From Flavobacterium frigoritolerans (GTDB lineage Bacteria > Bacteroidota > Bacteroidia > Flavobacteriales > Flavobacteriaceae): DNA of 64,000 nt. The position numbers and the translations under genes were made by a program. Of the stretch, positions 52,475-61,703 are shown one piece after another (the stretch's first letter is position 1; the number at the start of each line of letters is the position of its first letter). The notes beneath the pieces are model-generated. The model was not told the origin of the DNA. It was given only the letters and a program-made list of their open reading frames with translations, and made no database searches. The DNA is taken from contig NZ_JAOZEV010000006.1 of assembly GCF_025847275.1 (NCBI RefSeq), positions 186,001 through 250,000 on the forward strand, in the 5' to 3' direction.

Positions 52475-53239
52475 TTATTTTTTCAAAAAATCGATGGATA
52501 GTTCGTAAAACATCTTAGGATTTTCGGCATGTAACCAATGCCCAACGTTTGGAATCGTCTCAATATTTGAATTTGGAAAATGTTGCTTGATATTCTCAAA
52601 ATCTGAATCTAAAATATATCTCGAAGCGCCTCCTCTAATAAATAATGTGGGATTATTAAAAACCAAATTGACATCTAATTCTTTACCTATAGCTTCTAAG
52701 TTAGTATTAAAAACTGGTAAATTAAATCGAAATGCTAATTGTCCCGGCTCCAGCCAATACAGATTTTTCATTAAAAATTGTCTTGTCCCAAAATCAGATA
52801 TATACGCTGCCAAAATAGCTTCGACATCATTGCGACTTGGTTTTACTGAGAAATCAACTGCATTTAATCCAGCCAATATATCTTGATGATGTTGCTTATA
52901 ATATTTAGGTGCGATATCGGCAACAATTAATTTATTAACTTTCTCAGGATGCTTTGCTGCAAAGAACATAGCCGTTTTACCTCCCATCGAATGCCCTATG
53001 ATATCGACTTTATCCAAGTTATTAGCTTGACAATATTCGAAAACATCTTGCACCATTGCCTCATAAGTAAATATATCGGAATGAAAACTACGTCCGTGGT
53101 TACGTAAATCTAAAATATGAACCTGAAAACCACCAGCCGCAAATTGAGTACCAAGCGTTTTCCAATTATCAGACATTCCTAAGAATCCATGAAGAATTAG
53201 TAACGGCTTGCCTTCCCCTTCTATTTTTGAATATAACAT
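52475..53239 (-). CDS. Alpha/beta hydrolase (YbfF-like)
   Basis: A 254-residue alpha/beta-fold hydrolase. LLILHGFLGMSDNWKTLG gives the oxyanion region, GHSMGGKTAM the nucleophile serine, and GHWLHAENP the catalytic histidine. The overall pattern (HILDLRNHGRSFHSD) is that of the YbfF esterase group. The natural substrate is unknown. It starts 1-2 bases after the pdxJ stop, so the two genes are cotranscribed. Confidence 0.9.
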   Translation of the reverse strand: MLYSKIEGEGKPLLILHGFLGMSDNWKTLGTQFAAGGFQVHILDLRNHGRSFHSDIFTYEAMVQDVFEYCQANNLDKVDIIGHSMGGKTAMFFAAKHPEKVNKLIVADIAPKYYKQHHQDILAGLNAVDFSVKPSRNDVEAILAAYISDFGTRQFLMKNLYWLEPGQLAFRFNLPVFNTNLEAIGKELDVNLVFNNPTLFIRGGASRYILDSDFENIKQHFPNSNIETIPNVGHWLHAENPKMFYELSIDFLKK

Positions 53240-53240
53240 A

Positions 53241-53954
53241 CTATTTTAGTTTACGCAAATACATATTAATCACATTATCTAATCCAAGATAAAGCGCTTC
53301 TGAAATTAAGGCATGACCGATAGAAACCTCTAATAATCCCGGAATATTTTGTTTAAAAAACTCAATATTATCCAAACTTAAATCATGCCCAGCATTAATC
53401 CCTAAATTAAGTTCATTTGCTAATTTAGCTGCTTCGGTATAAGAATCAATTCCCTTTTCGTTTCCTAGACTATATTGATGCGCAAAAGCCTCTGTATATA
53501 ATTCTATTCTATCTGTTCCTGTTTTTTTAGCACCTTCAATAATTTCAAGAACTGGATCAACAAAAATCGAAGTCCTAATTCCGTTACGCTGAAACTCCTG
53601 TATTACTTCTGTTAAATACGCTTGATTCTTTATAGTATCCCAACCTGCTGAAGATGTAATAGCACCAATTGCATCTGGAACCAATGTTACCTGATCTGGT
53701 TTACATTCTAAAACCAAATCGATAAAATTATGTTGTGGATTTCCTTCAATATTATATTCTGTATACACAATTGCTTTTAAATCTCGTGCATCCTGATAAC
53801 GAATATGGCGTTCGTCTGGACGAGGGTGTATTGTGATTCCTTGGCCTCCGAATTTTTGAATATCGGTCGCCACTTTTAATAAATCCGGTACATTTCCGCC
53901 ACGCGCATTACGTAACGTTGCAATTTTATTGATATTTACACTTAACTTTGTCAT
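53241..53954 (-). CDS. pdxJ: Pyridoxine 5'-phosphate synthase
   Basis: A 237-residue TIM-barrel enzyme joining deoxyxylulose phosphate and 3-amino-2-oxopropyl phosphate in vitamin B6 synthesis. The N-terminal KLSVNINKIATLRNARGG, ITIHPRPDERHI and the late GINAGHDLSLDN are diagnostic. The frame extends to 53981, but ATG 53954 matches the usual start. It is immediately followed by the hydrolase gene and diverges from the CBS gene. Confidence 0.96.
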   Translation of the reverse strand: MTKLSVNINKIATLRNARGGNVPDLLKVATDIQKFGGQGITIHPRPDERHIRYQDARDLKAIVYTEYNIEGNPQHNFIDLVLECKPDQVTLVPDAIGAITSSAGWDTIKNQAYLTEVIQEFQRNGIRTSIFVDPVLEIIEGAKKTGTDRIELYTEAFAHQYSLGNEKGIDSYTEAAKLANELNLGINAGHDLSLDNIEFFKQNIPGLLEVSIGHALISEALYLGLDNVINMYLRKLK

Positions 53955-54069
53955 ATAAATGGATATTAATTCTAGTAACACTATATTTGTTACGACAAAA
54001 ATACAAAGTAAAACTTAGGAGTTTTTGCTATTTTTTGATTATTTTGCATCAAATATTGCTAATTGGATT

Positions 54070-54729
54070 ATGACAGATATTACTAATTACATTACCAATG
54101 ACTTTAGAGCTATAAACAGCCAAGAAACCATCACTTCGGTACAGGATTTCTTTGCTGACCTAAGCTTCTCTCATTTTCCTGTTTTGGAAGATGGAGTATA
54201 CATTGGTTGTATAGCCTCTGATGATATTGAAACTTTTGATAGCGACAAAAAAGTAATTGATTACAAATATACTCTCGAGCATTTTTTTGCTCGAAACAAT
54301 ATGATTTGGCTAGATGTATTGGAAGTTTTTGCCAAAAACCACACCAATTTAATCCCTGTTTTAGACGAAAACAATGTTTATCTTGGATTTTATGAAATAG
54401 GTGACATCATCAAATTCTTTCATGAAACACCCTTTTTAAAAGAACAAGGCGGAGTAATAATCGTAAAAAAAGGACTTCTGGATTATTCCATGAGTGAGAT
54501 TACTCAAATTGTAGAGAGTAATAATGGTAGAATTTTAGGTGCGTTCGTTTCTGATGCTAATACAGACAGCATTCAAATAACCATTAAAATTAGCTTAGGA
54601 GCAATGAACGAAATTATACAAACCTTCCGAAGATATAATTACGAAATTATATCCGAACACCAAGAAGACACATATATCAATAATTTAAAGGAACGCTCTG
54701 ATTACTTAGACAAGTACCTTAATATATAA
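54070..54729 (+). CDS. CBS domain protein
   Basis: A 219-residue protein with two CBS motifs in the N-terminal 135 residues (ETITSVQDFFADLSFSHFPV and ARNNMIWLDVLEVFAKNHTN). The C-terminal part (about 140-219) is ACT-like (GGVIIVKKGLLDYSMSEITQ). Such pairs sense adenosyl or amino-acid ligands. The frame starts at 54025, but ATG 54070 fits the domain. nadK follows after 85 bp with a small inverted repeat (54741-54798), so linkage to NAD metabolism is possible but unproven. Confidence 0.85.
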   Translation: MTDITNYITNDFRAINSQETITSVQDFFADLSFSHFPVLEDGVYIGCIASDDIETFDSDKKVIDYKYTLEHFFARNNMIWLDVLEVFAKNHTNLIPVLDENNVYLGFYEIGDIIKFFHETPFLKEQGGVIIVKKGLLDYSMSEITQIVESNNGRILGAFVSDANTDSIQITIKISLGAMNEIIQTFRRYNYEIISEHQEDTYINNLKERSDYLDKYLNI

Positions 54730-54740
54730 AAAATTAGGCG

Positions 54741-54798
54741 ATGTGTCAATTAGATAATTTTCACATTATGCAATTGACAAATTATTTAATTGACACAT
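54741..54798. repeat. Inverted repeat before nadK
   Basis: ATGTGTCAATTA and TAATTGACACAT flank further TCAATT/AATTGAC pairs. The stem has 12 bp. It looks like a decayed dispersed repeat. Confidence 0.5.
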
Positions 54799-54814
54799 TA
54801 TTTAATCAAAAAGA

Positions 54815-55699
54815 ATGAAAGTAGCTATCTACGGACAATACTATCTAAATAGTACAGACCCAATTATTAAAGACATATTTGTTTTTTTTACCTCGAATAA
54901 TGTTGAAATGGTTATCGAAGCCAATTTCTTGAAGATGCTCCATGAAAAAAAGATAATCGAAAAAGAATATAAAACTTTCTCAACTCACACTGAATTAGAC
55001 AGCAGTTTTGAAATGCTGATAAGCATTGGTGGAGATGGAACCATTTTAAGAGCCGCAACATTAATTCGTAATTCAGGTGTACCAATTTTAGGCATCAATG
55101 CCGGTCGATTGGGATTTCTTGCCACTGTACAAAAAGAGAACATAGCGGCATTTATGCAATTTGTAATTGATAAAAAATACACTGTATCTGAAAGAACTTT
55201 ATTAAGTTTAACGACAGAACCAAAAAATGAGGCAATAGAAGAACTGAATTTTGCTATGAATGAAGTTACAGTAAGCCGAAAAGATACTACTTCGATGATA
55301 ACAGTAGACACTTACTTAAACGGAGAATACCTAAATTCATATTGGGCAGATGGACTAATCATATCAACACCAACAGGCTCAACAGGATACTCATTAAGCT
55401 GTGGTGGACCAATATTGACTCCAGATGTAAACAGTTTAGTAATTACACCAATTGCGCCACATAATTTAACAGCCAGACCGCTTATAATACCAGACAATAC
55501 CGAGATTAAACTTCGCGTATCAGGAAGAGAAGATCATTATCTTGTTTCATTAGATTCAAGAATAGCTTCAATAAAAAACGAATCTATTTTAACAATAAAG
55601 AAAACCGATTTTAAAATAAATATGGTTGAAATTCCCGGAGAAACTTTCTTAAAAACCTTACGTAATAAACTACTTTGGGGGGAAGACAAAAGAAATTAA
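54815..55699 (+). CDS. nadK: NAD kinase
   Basis: A 294-residue kinase making NADP from NAD and ATP. The signature ISIGGDGTILRA (GGDGT at residues 72-76), GINAGRLGFLA, and the second motif TPTGSTGYSLSCGGPIL are complete. It probably has its own transcript; the following DUF6089 gene has a promoter of its own. Confidence 0.96.
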   Translation: MKVAIYGQYYLNSTDPIIKDIFVFFTSNNVEMVIEANFLKMLHEKKIIEKEYKTFSTHTELDSSFEMLISIGGDGTILRAATLIRNSGVPILGINAGRLGFLATVQKENIAAFMQFVIDKKYTVSERTLLSLTTEPKNEAIEELNFAMNEVTVSRKDTTSMITVDTYLNGEYLNSYWADGLIISTPTGSTGYSLSCGGPILTPDVNSLVITPIAPHNLTARPLIIPDNTEIKLRVSGREDHYLVSLDSRIASIKNESILTIKKTDFKINMVEIPGETFLKTLRNKLLWGEDKRN

Positions 55700-55824
55700 G
55701 CTTTTTTCAAGCGTACTTTATACTATTTGTAATGTTTTTCTCGTTTTGCAAGTATCGAATATTCAGTAATTGTTGAGATATTTCGTCTATAATTCAAAAA
55801 AAGACAGTTTTAACTTAATCAGCA

Positions 55825-55853
55825 TTGATTCGTATTGATTATTATTATATTTG
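55825..55853 (+). promoter_or_regulatory. Promoter of the envelope-assembly operon
   Basis: -33 TTG (55825-55827) and -7 TATATTTG (55846-55853) with an 18-bp spacer, 18 bases before ATG 55872 of the DUF6089 gene. Confidence 0.55.
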
Positions 55854-55871
55854 CACGCAATTTTTAATTAA

Positions 55872-56555
55872 ATGAACAAAATTTTTAATTTATTGTTATG
55901 TTTCTTTTCCTTTACAAGCATGAACGCTCAGATACATGAGGTTGGTGTTTTTTTAGGAGGTAGTAACTATATTGGAGATGTAGGAAGTACAACTTATATT
56001 TCACCAGATAAGCCTGCTTTTGGTGTATTGTACCGATGGAATAAAAGTCCTAGACATGCCTATCGCTTTTCATACACACAATCAACAATCACCGCAAATG
56101 ATTTAGACTCAAGAGAAGGAGGTCGAAAACTAAGAGGATATCGTTTTGACAATACAATTAGAGAACTTTCTGCTGGTCTTGAATTTAATTTTTTTGACTT
56201 CAACCTACATGAAGAGAAAAGAAAATTTACACCATATGTGTTTTCAGGTCTTAGTTATTTCAGATATGATGAGTTATACATTCAATCTGGCGAGACAAAA
56301 AAAGAAAAAAACACAGGTTCATTCGCAATTCCAATGATATTAGGTGTAAAAACAAATTTAACGAGTAATTTTGTTTTAGGATTAGAGGTTGGCGCACGAT
56401 ATACCTTTACAGATAATCTTGATGGCAGCAATCCAGATAATGATAATTTAAAATCATTACGTTTTGGAGACTTAAATAATAATGACTGGTATGTTTTTTC
56501 AGGAGTAACTTTAACGTATACATTTGGAAACAAACCTTGCTATTGCCCATATTAA
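55872..56555 (+). CDS. DUF6089 family outer-membrane beta-barrel-like protein
   Basis: A 227-residue protein with a signal peptide (NKIFNLLLCFFSFTSMNAQ). The mature part is a series of alternating strands typical of small beta-barrels (EVGVFLGGSNYIGDVGS, AYRFSYTQSTI, LGLEVGARYTF), ending in a strand before KPCYCPY. Bacteroidota DUF6089 proteins often lie upstream of uppS-bamA, as here, which points to an outer-membrane role. Confidence 0.88.
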   Translation: MNKIFNLLLCFFSFTSMNAQIHEVGVFLGGSNYIGDVGSTTYISPDKPAFGVLYRWNKSPRHAYRFSYTQSTITANDLDSREGGRKLRGYRFDNTIRELSAGLEFNFFDFNLHEEKRKFTPYVFSGLSYFRYDELYIQSGETKKEKNTGSFAIPMILGVKTNLTSNFVLGLEVGARYTFTDNLDGSNPDNDNLKSLRFGDLNNNDWYVFSGVTLTYTFGNKPCYCPY

Positions 56556-56560
56556 AAAAA

Positions 56561-57298
56561 ATGAATTTAGACACAATAGATAAAACGAACTTACCACGAC
56601 ATTTAGCCATCATAATGGATGGAAATGGGCGCTGGGCTAAACAACAAGGCTTCTTACGAGCTTTTGGCCATGAGAATGGAACAAAATCTGTAAAAGAAAC
56701 CATCGAATCCTGTGCCAAGATAGGAATTGAATATCTAACATTATACGCCTTTTCAACTGAGAACTGGAATAGACCAAAATTAGAGATTGAAACTTTAATG
56801 AAGATACTTATAAATTCATTAAAAAAAGAACTTGGTACATTACAGAAAAACAACATAAAACTTAATGCAATTGGTAATTTAGAAAAATTACCTAAATCCG
56901 CACAAAAAGAGCTATTGGATGTTATTGAAAAAACAAAAAACAACACAAGGCTTACGCTCACATTAGCTTTAAGTTACGGTTCAAGAGAAGAACTTGTAAA
57001 CGCTGTTAGAATCATCAGTAATAAAGTTAAAAATAATATAATTTCAATAGACACTATTGACGATTCAATTATAAATGAGCATCTTTACACGCAAAATTTA
57101 CCAGATGTAGATTTATTAATACGAACAAGTGGAGAACATAGAATAAGTAATTTTTTGTTGTGGCAAATTGCCTATGCAGAACTATATTTTACTAATGTCT
57201 TATGGCCAGACTTTAAAGAAAAGGATTTATATGAGGCTATCATTAGTTATCAAAAAAGAGAACGTAGATTTGGAAAAACAAGTGAACAAATTAAATGA
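56561..57298 (+). CDS. uppS: Isoprenyl transferase (undecaprenyl diphosphate synthase)
   Basis: A 245-residue cis-prenyltransferase making the undecaprenyl carrier for peptidoglycan and glycans. AIIMDGNGRWAKQ with its catalytic aspartate, SREELVNAVRII, and RTSGEHRISNFLLWQ are conserved. The start ATG 56561 lies 5 bases after the DUF6089 stop. It runs into bamA. Confidence 0.96.
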   Translation: MNLDTIDKTNLPRHLAIIMDGNGRWAKQQGFLRAFGHENGTKSVKETIESCAKIGIEYLTLYAFSTENWNRPKLEIETLMKILINSLKKELGTLQKNNIKLNAIGNLEKLPKSAQKELLDVIEKTKNNTRLTLTLALSYGSREELVNAVRIISNKVKNNIISIDTIDDSIINEHLYTQNLPDVDLLIRTSGEHRISNFLLWQIAYAELYFTNVLWPDFKEKDLYEAIISYQKRERRFGKTSEQIK

Positions 57299-57305
57299 TT
57301 TTTTA

Positions 57306-59963
57306 GTGTTACAAAAAAGAATAAAAATAGTACTTACCTTATTGGTTTTTGGTAGTTTTTCACAAATAAAAGCGCAAGAAAGAATTCCTTTTGACCAAGG
57401 GAAAAAATATATTCTTGCTGACGTATCTGTAATTGGTAAAATAAGCTTCAATGAGCAAACTGTTGTCACTTTTTCTGGCTTACAAAAAGGACAGGAAATA
57501 ACAGTTCCTGGTGAAGAAATAAGTGGAGCCATCAAAAAGCTGGGAAAGCTTGGACTTTTTGACGAAATTTCATTCTATGTAAATAGAATTGAGAATGATA
57601 GCATCTATCTAGATTTAGATATTATAGAGCTACCTAAATTAAACGAAGTAAAATTTGTCGGTATAAAGAAAGGTAAAATTGAAGGCCTAATTAAAGACAA
57701 CAGTTTAACAAAAAACAAAATTGTAAACGAGAATTTAATTACAACTACCAAGAATTATATCGAAAACAAATACAAAAAAGAAGGTTACTATAATACCAAA
57801 GTAACCATTACTACTACTGCTGACACCACCTCTACAAACCAAGTAAATATGCTAGTTCGTGTAGATAAAGGGGATAAAGTAAAAATTAGTAAAATCGAAT
57901 TTGAAGGCAATAAACAATTGTCAGATGCTACTTTGCGAAAAGCAATGAAAGACACCAAGCAAAAGAATCCTATTCGTGTTTTTAAAGCTTCTAAATTCAT
58001 CAAAGACAAATACAAAGCTGATTTAGAAAAAGTTATCGCCAACTACAAAGAAAAAGGATATAGAGATGCTCGAATATTATCTGATACTATTGTTTACGAT
58101 AAAAAGAAAAACACATTAGCCATAAAAGTAGATGTTGAAGAAGGAAACAAATACTACTTTGGTGACATCAAATTCTTAGGAAACACTGTATATACAGACC
58201 AATTATTAAATCGTTATTTGGGTATCAAAAAAGGAGAAACATATAATGGTGTACTTCTAGAAAAAAGGATTGCCGATAAGACAAAACCTGATGCTGAAGA
58301 TATCACGAATTTATACCAAAATAATGGTTATTTATTCTCTAACATTAATGCTGTAGAGGTAAGAACTGTAAATGACACTATTGATTTCGAAATTAGAGTA
58401 ACCGAAGGTCCAATTGCATATTTTAATAAAATATCAGTTGTAGGTAATGACAAAACAAATGATAAAGTAATTTACCGTGAGTTAAGAACTAAACCTGGTG
58501 AAAAATACAGTAAAGATTTATTAGTAAGAACAATTCGTGAGATTGGACAATTAGGATTCTTTGATCCAGAAGCAATTGACCCAAAATTCAAGAATGTAGA
58601 TGCTGCTGCAGGAACTGTAGATATAGAGTATAATCTTGTAGAAAAAGGATCTAGCCAGATAGAACTTCAGGGAGGTTATGGAGGTGGTGGTTTCATCGGA
58701 ACCTTAGGTCTTTCATTTAATAACTTCTCTGCCAGAAATTTATTTAACAAAAATGCCTACAAACCTTTACCAATGGGTGATGGACAAAAAGTAGCACTTC
58801 GATTACAAGGAAGTACTTATTTCCAAACCTATAGTGTATCGTTTTCTGAGCCTTGGTTTGGAGGAAAAAAACCAGTACAATTTAGCACATCGATATCATA
58901 CAGTACTCAGTTCTTAAATAATTACATCACACAAAAAGTAGACAGAAGCAAAAGCTTTAACATCTTAACGTTATCGGTTGGTATAGCAAAAAGATTATCG
59001 GTACCAGATGATTACTTCGTATTATCACAATCGGTTAGTTACCAACACTACGATTTACATAATTACAATACAGGATTGTTTACTTTTGGTAATGGAACTT
59101 CAAGAAACTTAGCATATACTATTGGACTAACCAGAAGTAATAAAGGGGTAAACCCAATATTCCCAACATACGGTTCAGAATTTAGTGTTTCTGCAAAATT
59201 GACTCCTCCTTACTCTTTATTTAATGGAATTAATTATGCTGATTTAGGTAATCAGAAAGAATACAAATTAAGAAACACTACAGATAGAGGAAATGTTCCT
59301 GATGCAAATGGAAACATGGTGCAAATTGGAGATTTAATTGATGCGAACGGAAATAGAGTCGAGCCAGATGATTACAAAAATGCCGCTACAGATCAAGGAA
59401 AAGTTGACCAAAAGAAATTTAATTGGCTAGAATACTACAAAATTAAGTTCAAAGCTGATTGGTATACCAAAGTTTATGGTAAATTAGTACTACGAACGCT
59501 AACTGAATTTGGTTTCTTAGGAGCATATGACCAATCTAGAGGTGTAGTTCCTTTTGAAAGATTTTATTTAGGAGGAGATGGTATGGCAAACTACTCTATG
59601 GATGGTAGAGAAACAATAGCATTAAGAGGATATGAAAATGGTTCATTAACGCCAATACAAAACGGAGAACAAATTGGAGCAACGATTTACAATAAATTCT
59701 CATTAGAATTACGTTATCCAATTACATTGAAACAATCAGCTTCGATTTATGTACTTACATTTGCTGAAGCAGGTTCGTCTTATCCAAGTTTCAAAGACTA
59801 CAATCCTTTTGATTTAAATCGTTCTGTGGGAGCTGGTTTACGTGTATTCATGCCTGCATTTGGATTATTAGGAATTGACTTTGGTTACGGATTCGATACA
59901 TTACCAGGACAAACAAAACCAAGCGGTTTACGCACGCACTTTATTATTGGACAACAATTTTAA
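57306..59963 (+). CDS. bamA: Outer membrane protein assembly factor BamA
   Basis: An 885-residue protein inserting beta-barrel proteins into the outer membrane. A signal peptide (LQKRIKIVLTLLVFGSFSQI, then KAQ) is followed by about five POTRA repeats and a barrel (GGYGGGGFIGTLGLSFNNF; the lid segment GDGQKVALRLQGS and terminal strand LRTHFIIGQQF). I chose the GTG at 57306 because it starts right at the signal peptide. The frame itself is open back to 57168, and an ATG at 57231 would overlap uppS by 68 bases and put about 25 charged residues before the signal. The start therefore needs confirmation; the family is certain. Confidence 0.93.
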   Translation: MLQKRIKIVLTLLVFGSFSQIKAQERIPFDQGKKYILADVSVIGKISFNEQTVVTFSGLQKGQEITVPGEEISGAIKKLGKLGLFDEISFYVNRIENDSIYLDLDIIELPKLNEVKFVGIKKGKIEGLIKDNSLTKNKIVNENLITTTKNYIENKYKKEGYYNTKVTITTTADTTSTNQVNMLVRVDKGDKVKISKIEFEGNKQLSDATLRKAMKDTKQKNPIRVFKASKFIKDKYKADLEKVIANYKEKGYRDARILSDTIVYDKKKNTLAIKVDVEEGNKYYFGDIKFLGNTVYTDQLLNRYLGIKKGETYNGVLLEKRIADKTKPDAEDITNLYQNNGYLFSNINAVEVRTVNDTIDFEIRVTEGPIAYFNKISVVGNDKTNDKVIYRELRTKPGEKYSKDLLVRTIREIGQLGFFDPEAIDPKFKNVDAAAGTVDIEYNLVEKGSSQIELQGGYGGGGFIGTLGLSFNNFSARNLFNKNAYKPLPMGDGQKVALRLQGSTYFQTYSVSFSEPWFGGKKPVQFSTSISYSTQFLNNYITQKVDRSKSFNILTLSVGIAKRLSVPDDYFVLSQSVSYQHYDLHNYNTGLFTFGNGTSRNLAYTIGLTRSNKGVNPIFPTYGSEFSVSAKLTPPYSLFNGINYADLGNQKEYKLRNTTDRGNVPDANGNMVQIGDLIDANGNRVEPDDYKNAATDQGKVDQKKFNWLEYYKIKFKADWYTKVYGKLVLRTLTEFGFLGAYDQSRGVVPFERFYLGGDGMANYSMDGRETIALRGYENGSLTPIQNGEQIGATIYNKFSLELRYPITLKQSASIYVLTFAEAGSSYPSFKDYNPFDLNRSVGAGLRVFMPAFGLLGIDFGYGFDTLPGQTKPSGLRTHFIIGQQF

Positions 59964-59999
59964 TCGTATTGGTTAAAAATTTCAAATAAAATTAATGTT

Positions 60000-61013
60000 A
60001 TGAGAAAACAATTTTTATTTATAATTTTGGCTTTGATAGTAGTAAATACAAGTCAGGCACAAACCAAATCGACAAAAATAGGATACATCGACATGGAGTA
60101 TATTCTACAAAATGTCCCTGACTATAAAGAGGCTCAAACTCAATTAGAGCAGAAAGCCGAAAAGTGGAAACAAGAAATTGAAACTAAGAAATTAGAAATC
60201 AATAAACTTAAAGACGCTTTAAAAGCTGAAAAAGCATTATTAACGAATGAGTTAATTGATGAAAGAGAAACTGAAATTAAGTTTCTTGAAAAAGAAACGT
60301 TAGATTATCAGCAGCAACGCTTTGGTGTTAATGGAGATTTAATTAGACAAAAATCGGCCTTAGCAAAACCAATACAAGATCAGGTTTTTACTGCTGTTCA
60401 GGATATAGCAGAAGCTAAAAGATATGATTTTATATTTGATAGATCATCCGACTTAACAATGCTTTTTGCAGCAAAAAGATATGATGTTAGCGACCAGGTT
60501 TTAAGAGTAATTACCAGAACCGATAAAAGAGAGCAGTTGACAAAAAAGCAACTTGCCATAGAAGAAGAAAAAGAAAATAAAGAAAGTGCAATTGACGAAA
60601 GTCCTGCTTTACAAGAAAGACAAAAAATCTTAGACGAAAGAAAAGCTGCAAGAGATAAAATACTAGAAGACAGGAAAGCAGCACAAGAAGAAAAGATAAG
60701 GATATACGAAGAAAACAAAAAAGCAATTCGTGACGCAAGGGAAGCTAAAAAAAATGGCACGGTTTCTGAAACAGTAAAAAAGGAAAGTACACCTTCAGTA
60801 GCTAATCCAACTAAAGAGGCAGTCAAAACAACTCCAACTACAGAAGCAGCTAAACCAACTGCAACTGATGATACAAGAGCTAAACAAGCTGAAGAAAGAC
60901 AAAAGCTTTATGACGAACGTAAAAAAGCTTTAGAAGAAAGAAGAAATAAAATTTTAGAGGAAAGAGAAGCTGCAAAAAAAGCGAGAGAGCAAAAAGCAAA
61001 AGAAGACAAATAA
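60000..61013 (+). CDS. OmpH/Skp-family periplasmic chaperone with extended charged tail
   Basis: A 337-residue protein, about twice the usual Skp length. A signal peptide (RKQFLFIILALIVVNTSQAQ) and the OmpH core (KIGYIDMEYILQNVPDYKEA, helical arms to about residue 165) come first. The second half is a highly charged coiled-coil-like tail (RDKILEDRKAAQEEKIR, EERQKLYDERKKALEERR) with a Thr/Pro/Ala linker near 250-290. It follows bamA by 36 bp. The core should act as a chaperone for unfolded outer-membrane proteins; the tail's role is unknown. Confidence 0.88.
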   Translation: MRKQFLFIILALIVVNTSQAQTKSTKIGYIDMEYILQNVPDYKEAQTQLEQKAEKWKQEIETKKLEINKLKDALKAEKALLTNELIDERETEIKFLEKETLDYQQQRFGVNGDLIRQKSALAKPIQDQVFTAVQDIAEAKRYDFIFDRSSDLTMLFAAKRYDVSDQVLRVITRTDKREQLTKKQLAIEEEKENKESAIDESPALQERQKILDERKAARDKILEDRKAAQEEKIRIYEENKKAIRDAREAKKNGTVSETVKKESTPSVANPTKEAVKTTPTTEAAKPTATDDTRAKQAEERQKLYDERKKALEERRNKILEEREAAKKAREQKAKEDK

Positions 61014-61053
61014 AAACAAGGAAATACGACCAATAATTAATTAATATTTTAAA

Positions 61054-61557
61054 ATGATGATGAAACAAATCAAAACTTTACTAATTGCTGCAATACTAGT
61101 TTTAGGAGCAAACCAAATGAATGCTCAAGCTAAAGTAGCTCACGTTGATGTAAGCGAAATTATGTCTAAAATGCCAGCAATGATAGATGCACAAAAACAA
61201 CTTGAAAAACTAAGCGGTACATATGATGCAGATTACAAGAAAATGGTTGAAGAATACCAAGCAAAATTAAAAAAATACGAAGCTGAATCAGCTACAGTAA
61301 CAGATGCAGTTAATGGAGAACGTTCAAAAGAAGTTCAAGATATGCAAAAAAGAATTGTAGACTATAGAGACAATGCTCAAAAAGAATTGCAACAAAAAGA
61401 ATCTGACATTGTAAAACCATTAATGGAAAAAGTGAGAGCTTCTATCCAAAAAGTTGGTAAAGCAAAAGGTTACCAATATGTTTTAGATGGTTCTACTCTT
61501 TTATTAGCTGACGGTCCAAACGTTACTGCTGATGTAAAAAAAGATTTAGGTTTCTAG
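61054..61557 (+). CDS. OmpH/Skp-family periplasmic chaperone
   Basis: A 167-residue protein of normal Skp size. A signal peptide (KQIKTLLIAAILVLGANQMNAQ) is followed by KVAHVDVSEIMSKMP and the two helical arms. It is a paralogue of the preceding gene (40-bp gap). Three in-frame ATGs open the gene (61054, 61057, 61060). A terminator follows. Confidence 0.92.
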   Translation: MMMKQIKTLLIAAILVLGANQMNAQAKVAHVDVSEIMSKMPAMIDAQKQLEKLSGTYDADYKKMVEEYQAKLKKYEAESATVTDAVNGERSKEVQDMQKRIVDYRDNAQKELQQKESDIVKPLMEKVRASIQKVGKAKGYQYVLDGSTLLLADGPNVTADVKKDLGF

Positions 61558-61578
61558 AAAACTGTCTTAGTAAAAATA

Positions 61579-61620
61579 AAAAAACTGCTCACCAATAAAA
61601 TGGTTCGAGCAGTTTTTTTA
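61579..61620 (+). terminator. Terminator of the bamA-ompH operon
   Basis: AAAAAACTGCTC-ACCAATAAAATGGTTC-GAGCAGTTTTTTT stem-loop with a T-run. Confidence 0.9.
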
Positions 61621-61690
61621 TACATGAAAATTAATTTCATTCCACTTAAAAATCCTCGTTAAAGACTTTTTTTTGATTCTAAAAAATACT

Positions 61691-61698
61691 TAACTTTG
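61691..61698 (+). promoter_or_regulatory. -7 element TAACTTTG for murI
   Basis: A full TAnnTTTG match that ends only five bases before the murI ATG (61704), so the transcript would start at or beside the start codon. Confidence 0.45.
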
Positions 61699-61703
61699 TT
61701 TTT

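Noticed and set aside
60398..60826. Serine/phenylalanine-rich open frame opposite the long ompH gene
   Set aside because: It is the mirror of a Glu/Lys-rich coding sequence, which often leaves the antisense frame open.
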